Below are positions 1 to 6,302 of a stretch of DNA of 9,500 nt, in pieces. The stretch comes from Pseudomonadota bacterium (GTDB taxonomy: Bacteria > BMS3Abin14): contig DAOVVW010000016.1 in the NCBI GenBank assembly GCA_030636965.1, forward strand, positions 1-9,500, in the 5' to 3' direction. Within the stretch, counting starts at the first letter, position 1. The number at the start of each line of letters is the position of its first letter. A program made the position numbers and the translations under genes. Below the pieces are notes generated by a model. That model worked only from the letters and a program-made list of their open reading frames with translations. It was not told the origin of the DNA and did not search any database.

Positions 1-31
1 AACTACGACGCGACAAGCTGTGGTTCAAAAA

Positions 32-140
32 ACCCCTTCTCCCTCTTTCCTCTTCCCTGTTTTCCACCCTCCGTGCCTCCGTGGTGAAAACCAAAGCCCA
101 AGGTTTCCTCTGTGCTGCTCTGTGACCTCTGTGGTGAAAG
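32..140. repeat. Pyrimidine-rich tract and CTCYGTG-type intergenic repeats
   Basis: This gene-free stretch lies downstream of hgcB. Bases 32-66 are almost all C and T. Two related blocks follow, at 68-90 and 107-140. CTCCGTG occurs at 69-75 and 77-83, and CTCTGTG at 108-114, 118-124 and 127-133. Both blocks end in the same phrase, CTCYGTGGTGAAA (77-89 and 127-139). Bases 144-157 add a heptamer pair, TTGGAAC then CTGGAAC. From memory, similar phrases are scattered between genes in many environmental bacterial genomes; I cannot confirm that here. I see no open frame with coding character, no tRNA fold and no clear hgcB terminator in 1-161. Confidence 0.6.
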
Positions 141-161
141 ATCTTGGAACCTGGAACTATG

Positions 162-416
162 TTAACAGCACGCCTCCCCATCCGGTGCTGTTTTTTTCTT
201 CATAATATCTTCTCTTATTATTGCAACGAGACATCCAGTACCCTTGGTTACGCTGACGGCACCGTCGTGGCAATTTAGCTGGCATGCGCCACACTCGATG
301 CGGCGCTCAGGAGAAACTAAAGCGGCCTTCCCTTCCTGGATCCCCCATACTCCGTGGGGACAGACCTTCAGGCACATGCTGCAGCCAGTGCATATTTCCT
401 CAGCGATGGAGATCAT
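162..416 (-). CDS. HgcB-like ferredoxin of the mercury-methylation pair, with one cluster cysteine replaced
   Basis: This 84-residue protein has an intact first [4Fe-4S] motif (C9, C12, C15, C19, in CTGCSMCLKVCP). It also has the family hallmark ECGAC around residues 41-45, a GTGC cysteine (C62) and a C-terminal vicinal pair C83-C84. The conserved lone Cys and the terminal Cys pair separate HgcB from ordinary 2[4Fe-4S] ferredoxins. In the known system HgcB supplies electrons to return the HgcA corrinoid to Co(I) and may help handle Hg(II). The second motif is defective: residue 39, where C(M/I)ECGA begins, is Arg (codon CGC, one transition from the Cys codon TGC), and the usual Pro after C49 is His. 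The ATG has GAGGAAGG six bases upstream. The gene follows hgcA on the same strand after 44 bases, the canonical hgcAB order, so co-transcription is likely. The HgcB identity is firm; normal electron transfer is not assured. Confidence 0.85.
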   Translation of the reverse strand: MISIAEEICTGCSMCLKVCPHGVWGIQEGKAALVSPERRIECGACQLNCHDGAVSVTKGTGCLVAIIREDIMKKKTAPDGEACC

Positions 417-422
417 TTTTTG

Positions 423-430
423 CCTTCCTC
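423..430 (-). promoter_or_regulatory. Ribosome binding site of hgcB
   Basis: On the minus strand GAGGAAGG lies six bases before the ATG at 416-414. It supports separate initiation of hgcB within the hgcAB transcript and fixes the 84-residue start. Confidence 0.65.
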
Positions 431-460
431 ACAAATCGTTGTTATTGTCGAAAAAAGTCG

Positions 461-1606
461 TTACCTGTAAACCTCTGTTGCAATGAATGCTATCAGAGCC
501 GCCACGTAAAGCAAGACATTAACCGGCAGAAAGCGGGCTATTTCCTTTCGCACAGCCGAATAGTTGCTTACTGCTGAGTTACCGGTATAGGCGAGCCCGG
601 TAAAAAGTCCTGTGGCGAAGATGAATGGTACCGTCATTGGAAAGTCCGCCCACTGGACAGCATCGACAAACACTCCTGGAATCAGCATCAACGAAACGAA
701 TACTCCCAGCCACAGACCTTTGACAGCAAAACGATCCCCCGGGATGTAGGGAAACAGGAGGGGATACATAGTGGCGATGAGAGCCGTAATGACAAGGATT
801 TTCCATGGTACAGCAAATCCGAATAAGATCTGAAGTCCGAACAGGACCAGAACAAGGGCAAGGCAGTAGCCAAGGAACTGTCCGAGCCCCGGCAGCCAGG
901 TAAAAAGCCTCGATTGGAAACCGAAGTGTACGATATCATTACTATCCCTGTATGGTGGGTTGGTGAGGTATCCTGGCAGGTCCTTCGCGTAAAGGGGCCC
1001 TACAACAGGGCGTACATAAGCCTGCCGAAGCATTCTCAAATCCACCCCAGAAAGGGAAAATTTGGGCAGTATCATAGTCAGGCGTTTGTCTTTACTGAGA
1101 AGCAGTTCCTGGTAGCGAACCAGCTGTCTGAATATCTCCAGGTTTGAAAAACGCCCCTTGCCGGCCGAACACCAGACGTTGATCCCGTCTGTATCTATTA
1201 CAAGGAGGCGGACGTTATAAAAGCGGACTCTACGGATAAGGACGAGGACTGTTAGCAGGTAGTTGGAAGTCACAAGGAGGGGCTTTTCGGGATCGTACCT
1301 GTCACCAGTATAGTAAAGACCCGGTGCAATGGTGTATGTCCTCATATAGCTGTCGAACCAGCAGACGAGCGCTTTCATATAATGGAGAGGCTTTAATCTC
1401 AGGACACGGGGTTCGCCGGAATCGTCGGGCCATGGGGTGCCTGATCGGTAGTATGTCGTGCGCAGCACGGCAAGAGTCAGCATTATCATGCCCACAGCCA
1501 TGAGCCAGCTGGCGACAGAAGCTGTTCCCGTGTAGCCATACCATTTACCGGCGATGCCGGCGCTGATAAAACCGCTGCCACCCAGTATGAGGAATGGGTA
1601 GTTCAT
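461..1606 (-). CDS. HgcA-like membrane corrinoid protein (mercury methylation), with extra N-terminal membrane segments
   Basis: HgcA carries a methyl group on a corrinoid and passes it to Hg(II); its soluble domain is related to CdhD/CFeSP corrinoid proteins and is followed by a membrane domain. Here YTIAPGLYYTG (about 91-101), LVTSNYLL and LLVIDTDGINVWCSAGKGRF (about 134-153) match that domain. C146 in NVWCSAGK is the expected lower axial cobalt ligand; the more usual motif has Ala where S147 stands. GPLYAKDLPGYL (203-214) is also family-like. Five hydrophobic segments follow (about 243-262, 270-288, 298-315, 323-341, 359-378), with FPYIPGDRFAVKG and TGNSAVSNYSAVRKEI in the connecting regions, as in HgcA. 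Unusually, residues 5-51 form one weak and one strong hydrophobic segment before the corrinoid domain; the HgcA proteins I know lack these. The ATG has no visible Shine-Dalgarno sequence, so an internal start (for example M37 or M40) is possible, but no better site was seen. An HgcA relative with another methyl acceptor cannot be excluded. Confidence 0.85.
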   Translation of the reverse strand: MNYPFLILGGSGFISAGIAGKWYGYTGTASVASWLMAVGMIMLTLAVLRTTYYRSGTPWPDDSGEPRVLRLKPLHYMKALVCWFDSYMRTYTIAPGLYYTGDRYDPEKPLLVTSNYLLTVLVLIRRVRFYNVRLLVIDTDGINVWCSAGKGRFSNLEIFRQLVRYQELLLSKDKRLTMILPKFSLSGVDLRMLRQAYVRPVVGPLYAKDLPGYLTNPPYRDSNDIVHFGFQSRLFTWLPGLGQFLGYCLALVLVLFGLQILFGFAVPWKILVITALIATMYPLLFPYIPGDRFAVKGLWLGVFVSLMLIPGVFVDAVQWADFPMTVPFIFATGLFTGLAYTGNSAVSNYSAVRKEIARFLPVNVLLYVAALIAFIATEVYR

Positions 1607-1617
1607 GTTATGCGTAG

Positions 1618-1645
1618 TTTCTAGTCTCTGGTTTCTAGTTTCTAG
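1618..1645. repeat. TTTCTAG heptamer tandem repeat
   Basis: Four contiguous 7-base units are present: TTTCTAG (1618-1624), TCTCTGG (1625-1631), TTTCTAG (1632-1638) and TTTCTAG (1639-1645). They occupy the start-proximal leader of hgcA, ending 12 bases before its ATG, and so displace any Shine-Dalgarno sequence there. Confidence 0.8.
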
Positions 1646-1685
1646 TGTTGAAGGAAGTATATACTAGATCATTGCTAACTTATAA

Positions 1686-1734
1686 TTTTCAATCTTTAAT
1701 TTCCAATTTCGATAACCAACAACTAACAACTTAA
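1686..1734. repeat. In-phase heptamer array grading from TTTTCAA to AACCAAC
   Basis: Seven consecutive 7-base units can be read in one phase from 1686: TTTTCAA, TCTTTAA, TTTCCAA, TTTCGAT, AACCAAC, AACTAAC and AACTTAA. The first four are variants of TTTYCAA, the last three of AACYAAC. The AACCAAC/AACTAAC units are the same as those between gatA and gatB at 3650-3677, so the two spacers carry one repeat family. Confidence 0.65.
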
Positions 1735-1792
1735 TATTTAACATTACAGGTTTATATGTTAACTTTTTCTCTTTAACCCGACAGCCTTACTC

Positions 1793-1800
1793 AAGGAGGA
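1793..1800 (+). promoter_or_regulatory. Strong Shine-Dalgarno sequence that sets the TTG start of gatC
   Basis: AAGGAGGA is a near-perfect anti-16S match and ends five bases before the TTG at 1806. The next in-frame ATG (1824) is too far away to use it, which decides for the TTG start. Confidence 0.85.
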
Positions 1801-1805
1801 ATCCA

Positions 1806-2096
1806 TTGAAGATCACACCTGAAATGGTGGAGCATGTAGCCGAACTGGCCCGTCTGGAGCTCGCCGGTGAGGACAGGCGGAAAATGGAGAACCAGATGGT
1901 CAAAATACTTGAATATATTAGTCTGCTGGACGAACTTGACACCTCGGGCGTTCCCCCGACTTCACATGTCATCGACGTTGAAAACGTCTTCCGGGAGGAT
2001 GAGGTGAAACCGTCCCTTCCCGTTGAAAAGGGTATGAGCAATGCTCCAGAAAGTGTGGGGACAGCCTTCAAGGTTCCAAAAATTATCGAGGGGTGA
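1806..2096 (+). CDS. gatC: Asp/Glu-tRNA amidotransferase subunit C
   Basis: GatC is the small subunit that stabilises the GatA-GatB interface in the amidotransferase converting Glu-tRNA(Gln) and/or Asp-tRNA(Asn) to the amidated forms. The 96-residue product has the usual length and hallmarks: the N-terminal KITPEMVEHVAELARLEL helix, VPPTSHVIDVENVFREDEV in the middle (about 56-75) and the C-terminal NAPES...FKVPKIIEG that wraps the partner subunits. It starts with TTG, supported by AAGGAGGA five bases upstream and by alignment to the common GatC N-terminus. It is the first gene of the plus-strand operon and is followed by gatA after 49 bases. Confidence 0.95.
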   Translation: MKITPEMVEHVAELARLELAGEDRRKMENQMVKILEYISLLDELDTSGVPPTSHVIDVENVFREDEVKPSLPVEKGMSNAPESVGTAFKVPKIIEG

Positions 2097-2145
2097 ATCA
2101 GGATCCAAACCCCGGACCCTTTGATCACCGGAGCAGAATGAACAG

Positions 2146-3603
2146 ATGAAACTATACCAAGAGACGATCTACTCACTCCACGATAAGCTAAAAGCTGGAG
2201 AGATCACATCCCGCCAGATAACCGAGAGTGTCCTGGAGCGAATCGATGCGGTTGACGAAAAGGTGCGTGCGTTCATCACCAGGATGGATGAACTTGCCCT
2301 TCAGATGGCTGATGATGCTGACAAACGCTTCAGGAAGGGTGAATTTCTGGGGTTTCTTGACGGGATACCCGTAGCACTCAAGGACATATTTCTTACAGAG
2401 GGAATTCCAACAACCTGCGGGTCGAGGATCCTTGAAAACTTTGTTGCACCCTACGATGGGACCGCCGTATCCCAGCTGAAAAATGAGGGCGCGGTCTTCA
2501 TCCACAAGGTGAACATGGACGAGTTTGCCATGGGATCGTCCGCGGAGAATTCAGGTTTTTTCCCCACACACAATCCATGGGACCTTGACAGGGTTCCTGG
2601 TGGATCATCCGGTGGATCGGCAGCTGCAGTGGCGGCAGGTGAGGCCATCTTTGCCCTGGGCACCGATACGGGAGGGTCTATCCGACAGCCGGCATCTCAC
2701 TGCGGCGTAGTAGGGATAAAGCCCACTTATGGCCGTGTGAGCCGCTACGGTGTTATTGCCTTTGCGTCATCCCTGGACCAGGTAGGACCCATTACCAAAG
2801 ATGTCATGGACGGCGCCATTCTCCTGAAAGCTATATCCGGACGCGATCCTGCCGACTCCACATCCGCCGATATCCCGGTACCGGACTATCCCTCGCTGCT
2901 CACCGGAGATGTGAAAGGGATGAAAGCGGGCCTGCCTGCCGAATATTTCGAGGAAGGGCTTGATCCGGAGGTGGAGGAGATAGTCAGGAAGGCTGTATCC
3001 GATCTCGAGAAAAGAGGCATGGAGATAGTGCCGGTTTCTTTGCCTAGCACAAAGTATGCTGTTGCCACCTACTATATTATCGCTCCGGCAGAAGCCTCAT
3101 CCAATCTGGCCAGGTACGATGGAGTCCGCTTCGGTGTGAGGTATCCTGATGCAAAGGGCTTGACCGAGATGTACATGAAAACCAGGAGCCAGGGATTTGG
3201 TCCGGAAGTACAGCGTCGGATAATGCTGGGTACATTTGCCCTGTCAGCCGGATACTATGATGCCTACTACGGAAAGGCACAGAGGGTCAGAACGATCATA
3301 CGTCGGGAGTTTGACGAGGCTTTTACTAAAGCTGATGTCATTCTCTCCCCCACGGCCCCTACACCGGCATTTCCCATTGGCGAGAAGGTGGATGATCCCC
3401 TGCAAATGTACCTTACGGATATCTGCACCATACCGGTGAACATTGCCGGAGTGGCGGCAATATCTGTTCCATCCGGTCTTACCAATAGCGGCCTGCCGGT
3501 GGGCCTGCATGTTATATCACCGCCATTTACCGAGGATCTTCTGCTTAACGTAGCCTACGCCTACGAGCAGGAGAGGGGAGTATTCCCGCAATGTCCGCTG
3601 TAG
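2146..3603 (+). CDS. gatA: Glutamyl-tRNA(Gln)/aspartyl-tRNA(Asn) amidotransferase subunit A
   Basis: GatA is the amidase-signature subunit that hydrolyses glutamine (or asparagine) and feeds ammonia through a channel to GatB. The 485-residue length is normal for the family. The Ser-cisSer-Lys triad is visible: K79 in PVALKD, S154 in the GGSSGGS loop (152-158) and S178 in [10 protein letters not shown], positions equal to those I recall for Staphylococcus aureus Gat[22 protein letters not shown] (195-215) and the C-terminal [17 protein letters not shown] segment are also typical. The start lies in a sequence with a GGAG (2130-2133) 12 bases upstream, rather far, but the [20 protein letters not shown]-terminus fits the family. 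With only tRNA charging genes beside it, the window does not show whether Asn, Gln or both are made this way. Confidence 0.97.
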   Translation: MKLYQETIYSLHDKLKAGEITSRQITESVLERIDAVDEKVRAFITRMDELALQMADDADKRFRKGEFLGFLDGIPVALKDIFLTEGIPTTCGSRILENFVAPYDGTAVSQLKNEGAVFIHKVNMDEFAMGSSAENSGFFPTHNPWDLDRVPGGSSGGSAAAVAAGEAIFALGTDTGGSIRQPASHCGVVGIKPTYGRVSRYGVIAFASSLDQVGPITKDVMDGAILLKAISGRDPADSTSADIPVPDYPSLLTGDVKGMKAGLPAEYFEEGLDPEVEEIVRKAVSDLEKRGMEIVPVSLPSTKYAVATYYIIAPAEASSNLARYDGVRFGVRYPDAKGLTEMYMKTRSQGFGPEVQRRIMLGTFALSAGYYDAYYGKAQRVRTIIRREFDEAFTKADVILSPTAPTPAFPIGEKVDDPLQMYLTDICTIPVNIAGVAAISVPSGLTNSGLPVGLHVISPPFTEDLLLNVAYAYEQERGVFPQCPL

Positions 3604-3615
3604 GTAGCTGATCAA

Positions 3616-3684
3616 GTGGTTAGTTGCAAGTTGGTAGTGGATAGTTATTAACCAACAACCAACAACTAACAACCAACAACTTAT
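3616..3684. repeat. Heptamer inverted repeat between gatA and gatB
   Basis: The left half reads as 7-base units rich in G and T (GTGGTTA, GTTGCAA, GTTGGTA, GTGGATA, GTTATTA from 3616 to 3650). The right half reads as AACCAAC, AACCAAC, AACTAAC, AACCAAC, AACTTAT from 3650 to 3684. GTTGGTT is the reverse complement of AACCAAC, so the halves can pair in several registers to form a long imperfect hairpin in the gatA-gatB mRNA. It ends six bases before the gatB ribosome binding site. No T-run follows, so it does not look like an intrinsic terminator. Confidence 0.8.
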
Positions 3685-3699
3685 TTCCATAAGGAAAAA

Positions 3700-5133
3700 A
3701 TGAAATACGAACCAGTTATAGGCCTTGAAGTTCACGCGCAGTTGAAGACAAACAGCAAGATCTTCTGCGGGTGCAGCACAGAATTCGGGAAAGATCCGAA
3801 TGTGAATACCTGCCCTGTGTGCCTGGGCCTGCCGGGAGTGCTTCCAGTGCTGAACCGGAAGGTAGTTGAATATACGATCATGATGGGCCTTGCCACCCAC
3901 TGCCGTATTGCGCAAGAGAGCATCTTCGCCCGCAAGAACTACTTCTATCCAGACCTTCCCAAGGGATACCAGATCAGCCAGTATGAGGAACCACTCTGCG
4001 CTGACGGCTGGGTAGAGATAAGATCCAATGGCTCTTCGAAAAGGATCGGTATCACAAGAATCCATATGGAGGAGGATGCGGGTAAATTGGTTCACGAAGG
4101 GGCCTTTGATGCTTCAAAGGCAAGTTTTGTGGACCTCAACAGGGCATGTGTACCCCTCATCGAGATAGTCAGCGAACCTGATCTAAGGTCAGCGAAGGAT
4201 GCCAGTGAGTATATGCAGACCTTAAGAGATATCCTGGTATACCTGGATATATGTGACGGCAATATGGAAGAAGGGTCTCTTCGCTGCGACGCAAATGTTT
4301 CTGTGATGCCAAGGGGTTCCGATACCTTTGGTACGAGGGCCGAGATCAAGAACATGAACTCCTTCAGGTTTCTCCAGCAGGCCATTGAGTACGAGATTGA
4401 TAGACAGATCGATATTTTGGAAAGCGGCGGTGAGGTGGTTCAGGAGACACGCCTTTTTGATTCTGACAAGGGCGTTACCTCTTCAATGAGAGGCAAGGAA
4501 GAGGCCCACGATTACAGGTATTTTCCCGAACCCGACCTGGTGCCTCTCAGGATCGACCAGGAGTGGGTTGAGGAGCTTTCGGTGAAGCTTCCTGAACTGA
4601 GGGATGCGCGAATAGACCGGTACGTCACGGATATGGGTCTGCCGGAGTACGATGCCGAGGTCCTTACATCGGATCGGCCTGTTGCAGATTTTTTTGAAGC
4701 GGTCGTAAACAAGGGAACAAAACCGAAATCCGCGAGCAACTGGGTAATGGGAGAGTTCATACGCATCGTCAAGGAAAAGGGAATGGATTCAGCCAGGATC
4801 ACTCCAGAGCAGCTTGCAAGGATAATATCGCTGGTGGAAGAGGCCACCATATCCGGTTCCGCGGCCAAGAAGGTTTTCGAGGATGTTTTTGCCACCGGAA
4901 AAGATCCGGATGGTGTCGTTAAGGAAAAGGGACTTGCTCAGGTATCGGATGAGGATGCTATCCGGGCAGAGGTAAAGAAGATCCTGAAAAATCACCCTGA
5001 CGAGGTTGCCCAGTTCAGGGGAGGCAGGGAAAAGGTCCTGGGCTTTTTCGTCGGACAGGTCATGAAGGCTACAAAGGGCAAGGCTAATCCCAAGGTCGTC
5101 AATAAGATCCTCAGGGAGCTATTGGCCGAGTAG
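3700..5133 (+). CDS. gatB: Glutamyl-tRNA(Gln)/aspartyl-tRNA(Asn) amidotransferase subunit B
   Basis: GatB binds the mischarged tRNA, activates the acyl side chain with ATP and transfers ammonia to it. The 477-residue product has the usual length. The N-terminal catalytic cradle shows [15 protein letters not shown], a zinc-type cysteine set (C23, C25, C38, C41), [20 protein letters not shown] (about 76-95), [30 protein letters not shown] (about 143-159) and [18 protein letters not shown] (about 223-240). The C-terminal 130 or so residues form the helical YqeY-like tail that holds the tRNA elbow. AAGGA at 3691-3695 precedes the ATG by four bases. The 96-base gap from gatA is filled with the heptamer inverted repeat, which may alter the subunit ratio by RNA folding or processing; that is inference. 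Confidence 0.97.
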   Translation: MKYEPVIGLEVHAQLKTNSKIFCGCSTEFGKDPNVNTCPVCLGLPGVLPVLNRKVVEYTIMMGLATHCRIAQESIFARKNYFYPDLPKGYQISQYEEPLCADGWVEIRSNGSSKRIGITRIHMEEDAGKLVHEGAFDASKASFVDLNRACVPLIEIVSEPDLRSAKDASEYMQTLRDILVYLDICDGNMEEGSLRCDANVSVMPRGSDTFGTRAEIKNMNSFRFLQQAIEYEIDRQIDILESGGEVVQETRLFDSDKGVTSSMRGKEEAHDYRYFPEPDLVPLRIDQEWVEELSVKLPELRDARIDRYVTDMGLPEYDAEVLTSDRPVADFFEAVVNKGTKPKSASNWVMGEFIRIVKEKGMDSARITPEQLARIISLVEEATISGSAAKKVFEDVFATGKDPDGVVKEKGLAQVSDEDAIRAEVKKILKNHPDEVAQFRGGREKVLGFFVGQVMKATKGKANPKVVNKILRELLAE

Positions 5134-5145
5134 CTAAACCTGCAC

Positions 5146-5151
5146 AGGAGG
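5146..5151 (+). promoter_or_regulatory. Shine-Dalgarno sequence that sets the TTG start of mtnA
   Basis: AGGAGG ends five bases before the TTG at 5157. No ATG in the right frame lies near it, so the TTG is the start. It is the second TTG start in this operon. Confidence 0.85.
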
Positions 5152-5156
5152 CAGGG

Positions 5157-6212
5157 TTGAGCGAGATCCGTCCTATCACATGGAACAGCAGATCCAGGAT
5201 CCTCACTCTTCTGGACCAGACACTTCTCCCTTCCCGGGAAGAATACATAGATTACGCTGATCCCGAGGCTGTAGCCGAGGCAATAAGCACACTTGTTGTG
5301 AGAGGCGCCCCTGCCATCGGTTGCGCTGCTGCCTTTGGGCTTGTGCTGGCCTCTTATCAGTATTCGGGAACAAGCAGCAAGGAGCTTTCAGCATGGGTGA
5401 TCGACGCAGCAGATCTTCTGGCAGACAGCCGGCCCACCGCCGTTAATCTCACCTGGGCTCTAGAGCGCATGTTGGGAGTTCTGGAAAAAACCGGGAGCGA
5501 GGAAACCGGCAGGATCCAAAACGCTCTCGAAGCCGAAGCCGTTGCCATTTTCAATGAGGATATTGCCTCCTGCGCCGGGATGGGGGATATCGGTGCCGGG
5601 TTGGTCTCCGATAATGCCCGTATAATGACGTACTGTAACGCCGGCGCTCTGGCAACAGCCGGATACGGAACGGCTCTGGGCGTGATCCGTTCAGCTCACA
5701 AGATGGGGAAGGTCCGAGCAGTCTGGGTGTGTGAAACAAGACCTGTTCTCCAGGGTGCCAGATTGACATACTGGGAACTGATGAAAGAAGACATACCATG
5801 CACCCTGGTCACCGATAATATGGTTGGGAGTCTTATGTCCGCAGGAGATGTGGATCTTGTTGTCGTGGGCGCAGACAGGATCGCCGCAAACGGAGACGTG
5901 GCAAACAAGATCGGAACCTACACGGTAGCAGTCCTGGCCGAGCGTCATAACGTGCCCTTCATTGTTGCTGCTCCGCTTTCCACGATCGATCTTTCCAAAG
6001 CTACAGGCGAATCGATTCCCATTGAGGAAAGGCCGCCGGGGGAGATTTCCGGATATGGTGGAGTGGACTGGGCGCCCAAGGGTGCCAAGGTTTACAATCC
6101 CGCATTCGATGTTACACCTGCTGATCTTGTTCACGCCATCGTAACTGAAAGGGGTATTGCGCAAGCTCCGTATTCATCAAGCCTTAAGGCCCTGTTCTCT
6201 TCAGGAGACTGA
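5157..6212 (+). CDS. mtnA: S-methyl-5-thioribose-1-phosphate isomerase
   Basis: MtnA isomerises methylthioribose-1-phosphate to methylthioribulose-1-phosphate, a step of methionine salvage; in some anaerobes it also serves 5-deoxyribose-1-phosphate disposal from radical-SAM by-products. The 351-residue product belongs to the eIF2B alpha/beta/delta-like fold. It shows RGAPAIGCAAAFGLVLA (49-65), RPTAVNLTWAL (92-102), TYCNAGALATAGYGTALGVIR (158-178) with the catalytic cysteine C160, CETRPVLQGARLT (192-204), and VVGADRIAANGDVANKIGTY (237-255) with the catalytic acid D240. Both catalytic positions coincide with those I recall for Bacillus subtilis. The gene lies 23 bases after gatB and is read with it. 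No other salvage gene is in the window, so which substrate it serves is open. Confidence 0.95.
   Translation: MSEIRPITWNSRSRILTLLDQTLLPSREEYIDYADPEAVAEAISTLVVRGAPAIGCAAAFGLVLASYQYSGTSSKELSAWVIDAADLLADSRPTAVNLTWALERMLGVLEKTGSEETGRIQNALEAEAVAIFNEDIASCAGMGDIGAGLVSDNARIMTYCNAGALATAGYGTALGVIRSAHKMGKVRAVWVCETRPVLQGARLTYWELMKEDIPCTLVTDNMVGSLMSAGDVDLVVVGADRIAANGDVANKIGTYTVAVLAERHNVPFIVAAPLSTIDLSKATGESIPIEERPPGEISGYGGVDWAPKGAKVYNPAFDVTPADLVHAIVTERGIAQAPYSSSLKALFSSGD
6203..6207 (+). promoter_or_regulatory. Shine-Dalgarno-like site before the interrupted glnE leader
   Basis: AGGAG lies in the last codons of mtnA, ten bases before the ATG at 6218. It is the only good ribosome binding site between mtnA and glnE, yet it serves an ATG whose frame is closed after 15 codons by a TAA at 6263-6265. 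Confidence 0.55.
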
Positions 6213-6217
6213 CACCT

Positions 6218-6265
6218 ATGCCTGGACCGGACCTTGATAAGCTAAGAAAGTTGATGACTTTATAA
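6218..6265 (+). other. Fifteen-codon leader frame, likely the original glnE start now cut off
   Basis: The frame encodes MPGPDLDKLRKLMTL and then TAA. It is in the same reading frame as glnE, begins five bases after the mtnA stop, and is preceded by AGGAG. The TAA coincides with the first bases of the 40-base repeat at 6263-6302. The simplest reading is that glnE once began here and that the repeat entered just after the start region, adding a stop and a new ATG at 6272. It could instead be a real translational leader that allows reinitiation seven bases downstream. Confidence 0.5.
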
Positions 6266-6302
6266 AAAGCCATGGATGGACTTTTTGCGACTCTAACAAG
6301 AT
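6263..6302 (+). repeat. 40-base dispersed repeat, copy 1, covering the glnE start codon
   Basis: Bases 6263-6302 match the reverse complement of 9429-9468 at 36 of 40 positions, with the first 24 identical. The differences are at 6287, 6292, 6296 and 6300. The core is a near-palindrome, AAAAAGCC, then ATGGAT, then GGACTTTTT, so the glnE ATG (6272) sits in the loop of a potential hairpin. The element encodes the first 10-11 residues of GlnE as read (MDGLFATLTRL). Confidence 0.85.

Larger units (their letters stand above)
1607..1805. other. Divergent spacer between hgcA and gatC
   Basis: The spacer must hold the promoters of both the minus-strand hgcAB pair and the plus-strand gatC operon. It is AT-rich and largely made of heptamer repeats. 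A perfect TATAAT lies at 1681-1686 on the plus strand, but no convincing -35 box stands 16-18 bases upstream. On the minus strand, TTGGAA (1706-1701) and TATAAG (1684-1679) are 16 bases apart, a plausible but unproven sigma-70 pair for hgcA. No operator palindrome stands out. In such biased sequence these matches can arise by chance. Confidence 0.35.

Noticed and set aside
244..577. Plus-strand open frames over hgcB and the hgcA end
   Set aside because: They are antisense to HgcB and HgcA, whose motifs are clear; the products have no coding character.
1681..1686. Perfect TATAAT as the gatC operon promoter
   Set aside because: No -35 box stands at proper spacing, and the match overlaps an AT-rich heptamer array where it can arise by chance; kept only as a note in the spacer entry.
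1787..2176. 129-codon minus-strand frame opposite gatC
   Set aside because: It has the serine-rich composition typical of a shadow frame and lies opposite the fully conserved gatC.
1618..3684. Short regularly spaced repeats as a CRISPR array
   Set aside because: Units are 7 bases and contiguous, without 20-40 base repeats or unique spacers, and no cas gene is near.
3517..4095. 192-codon minus-strand open frame across the gatA-gatB junction
   Set aside because: It lies antisense to gatA and gatB, and its [13 protein letters not shown] stretch is only the translation of the heptamer inverted repeat. No family motif and no ribosome binding site.
5691..6164. 157-codon minus-strand open frame inside mtnA
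   Set aside because: It is antisense to a well-conserved enzyme gene, has no recognisable domain, and overlaps other such shadow frames.
6218..6302. Frameshift or pseudogene status of glnE
   Set aside because: The reading frame from 6272 to 9382 is unbroken and both catalytic halves keep their key residues; only the extreme 5' end is disturbed.
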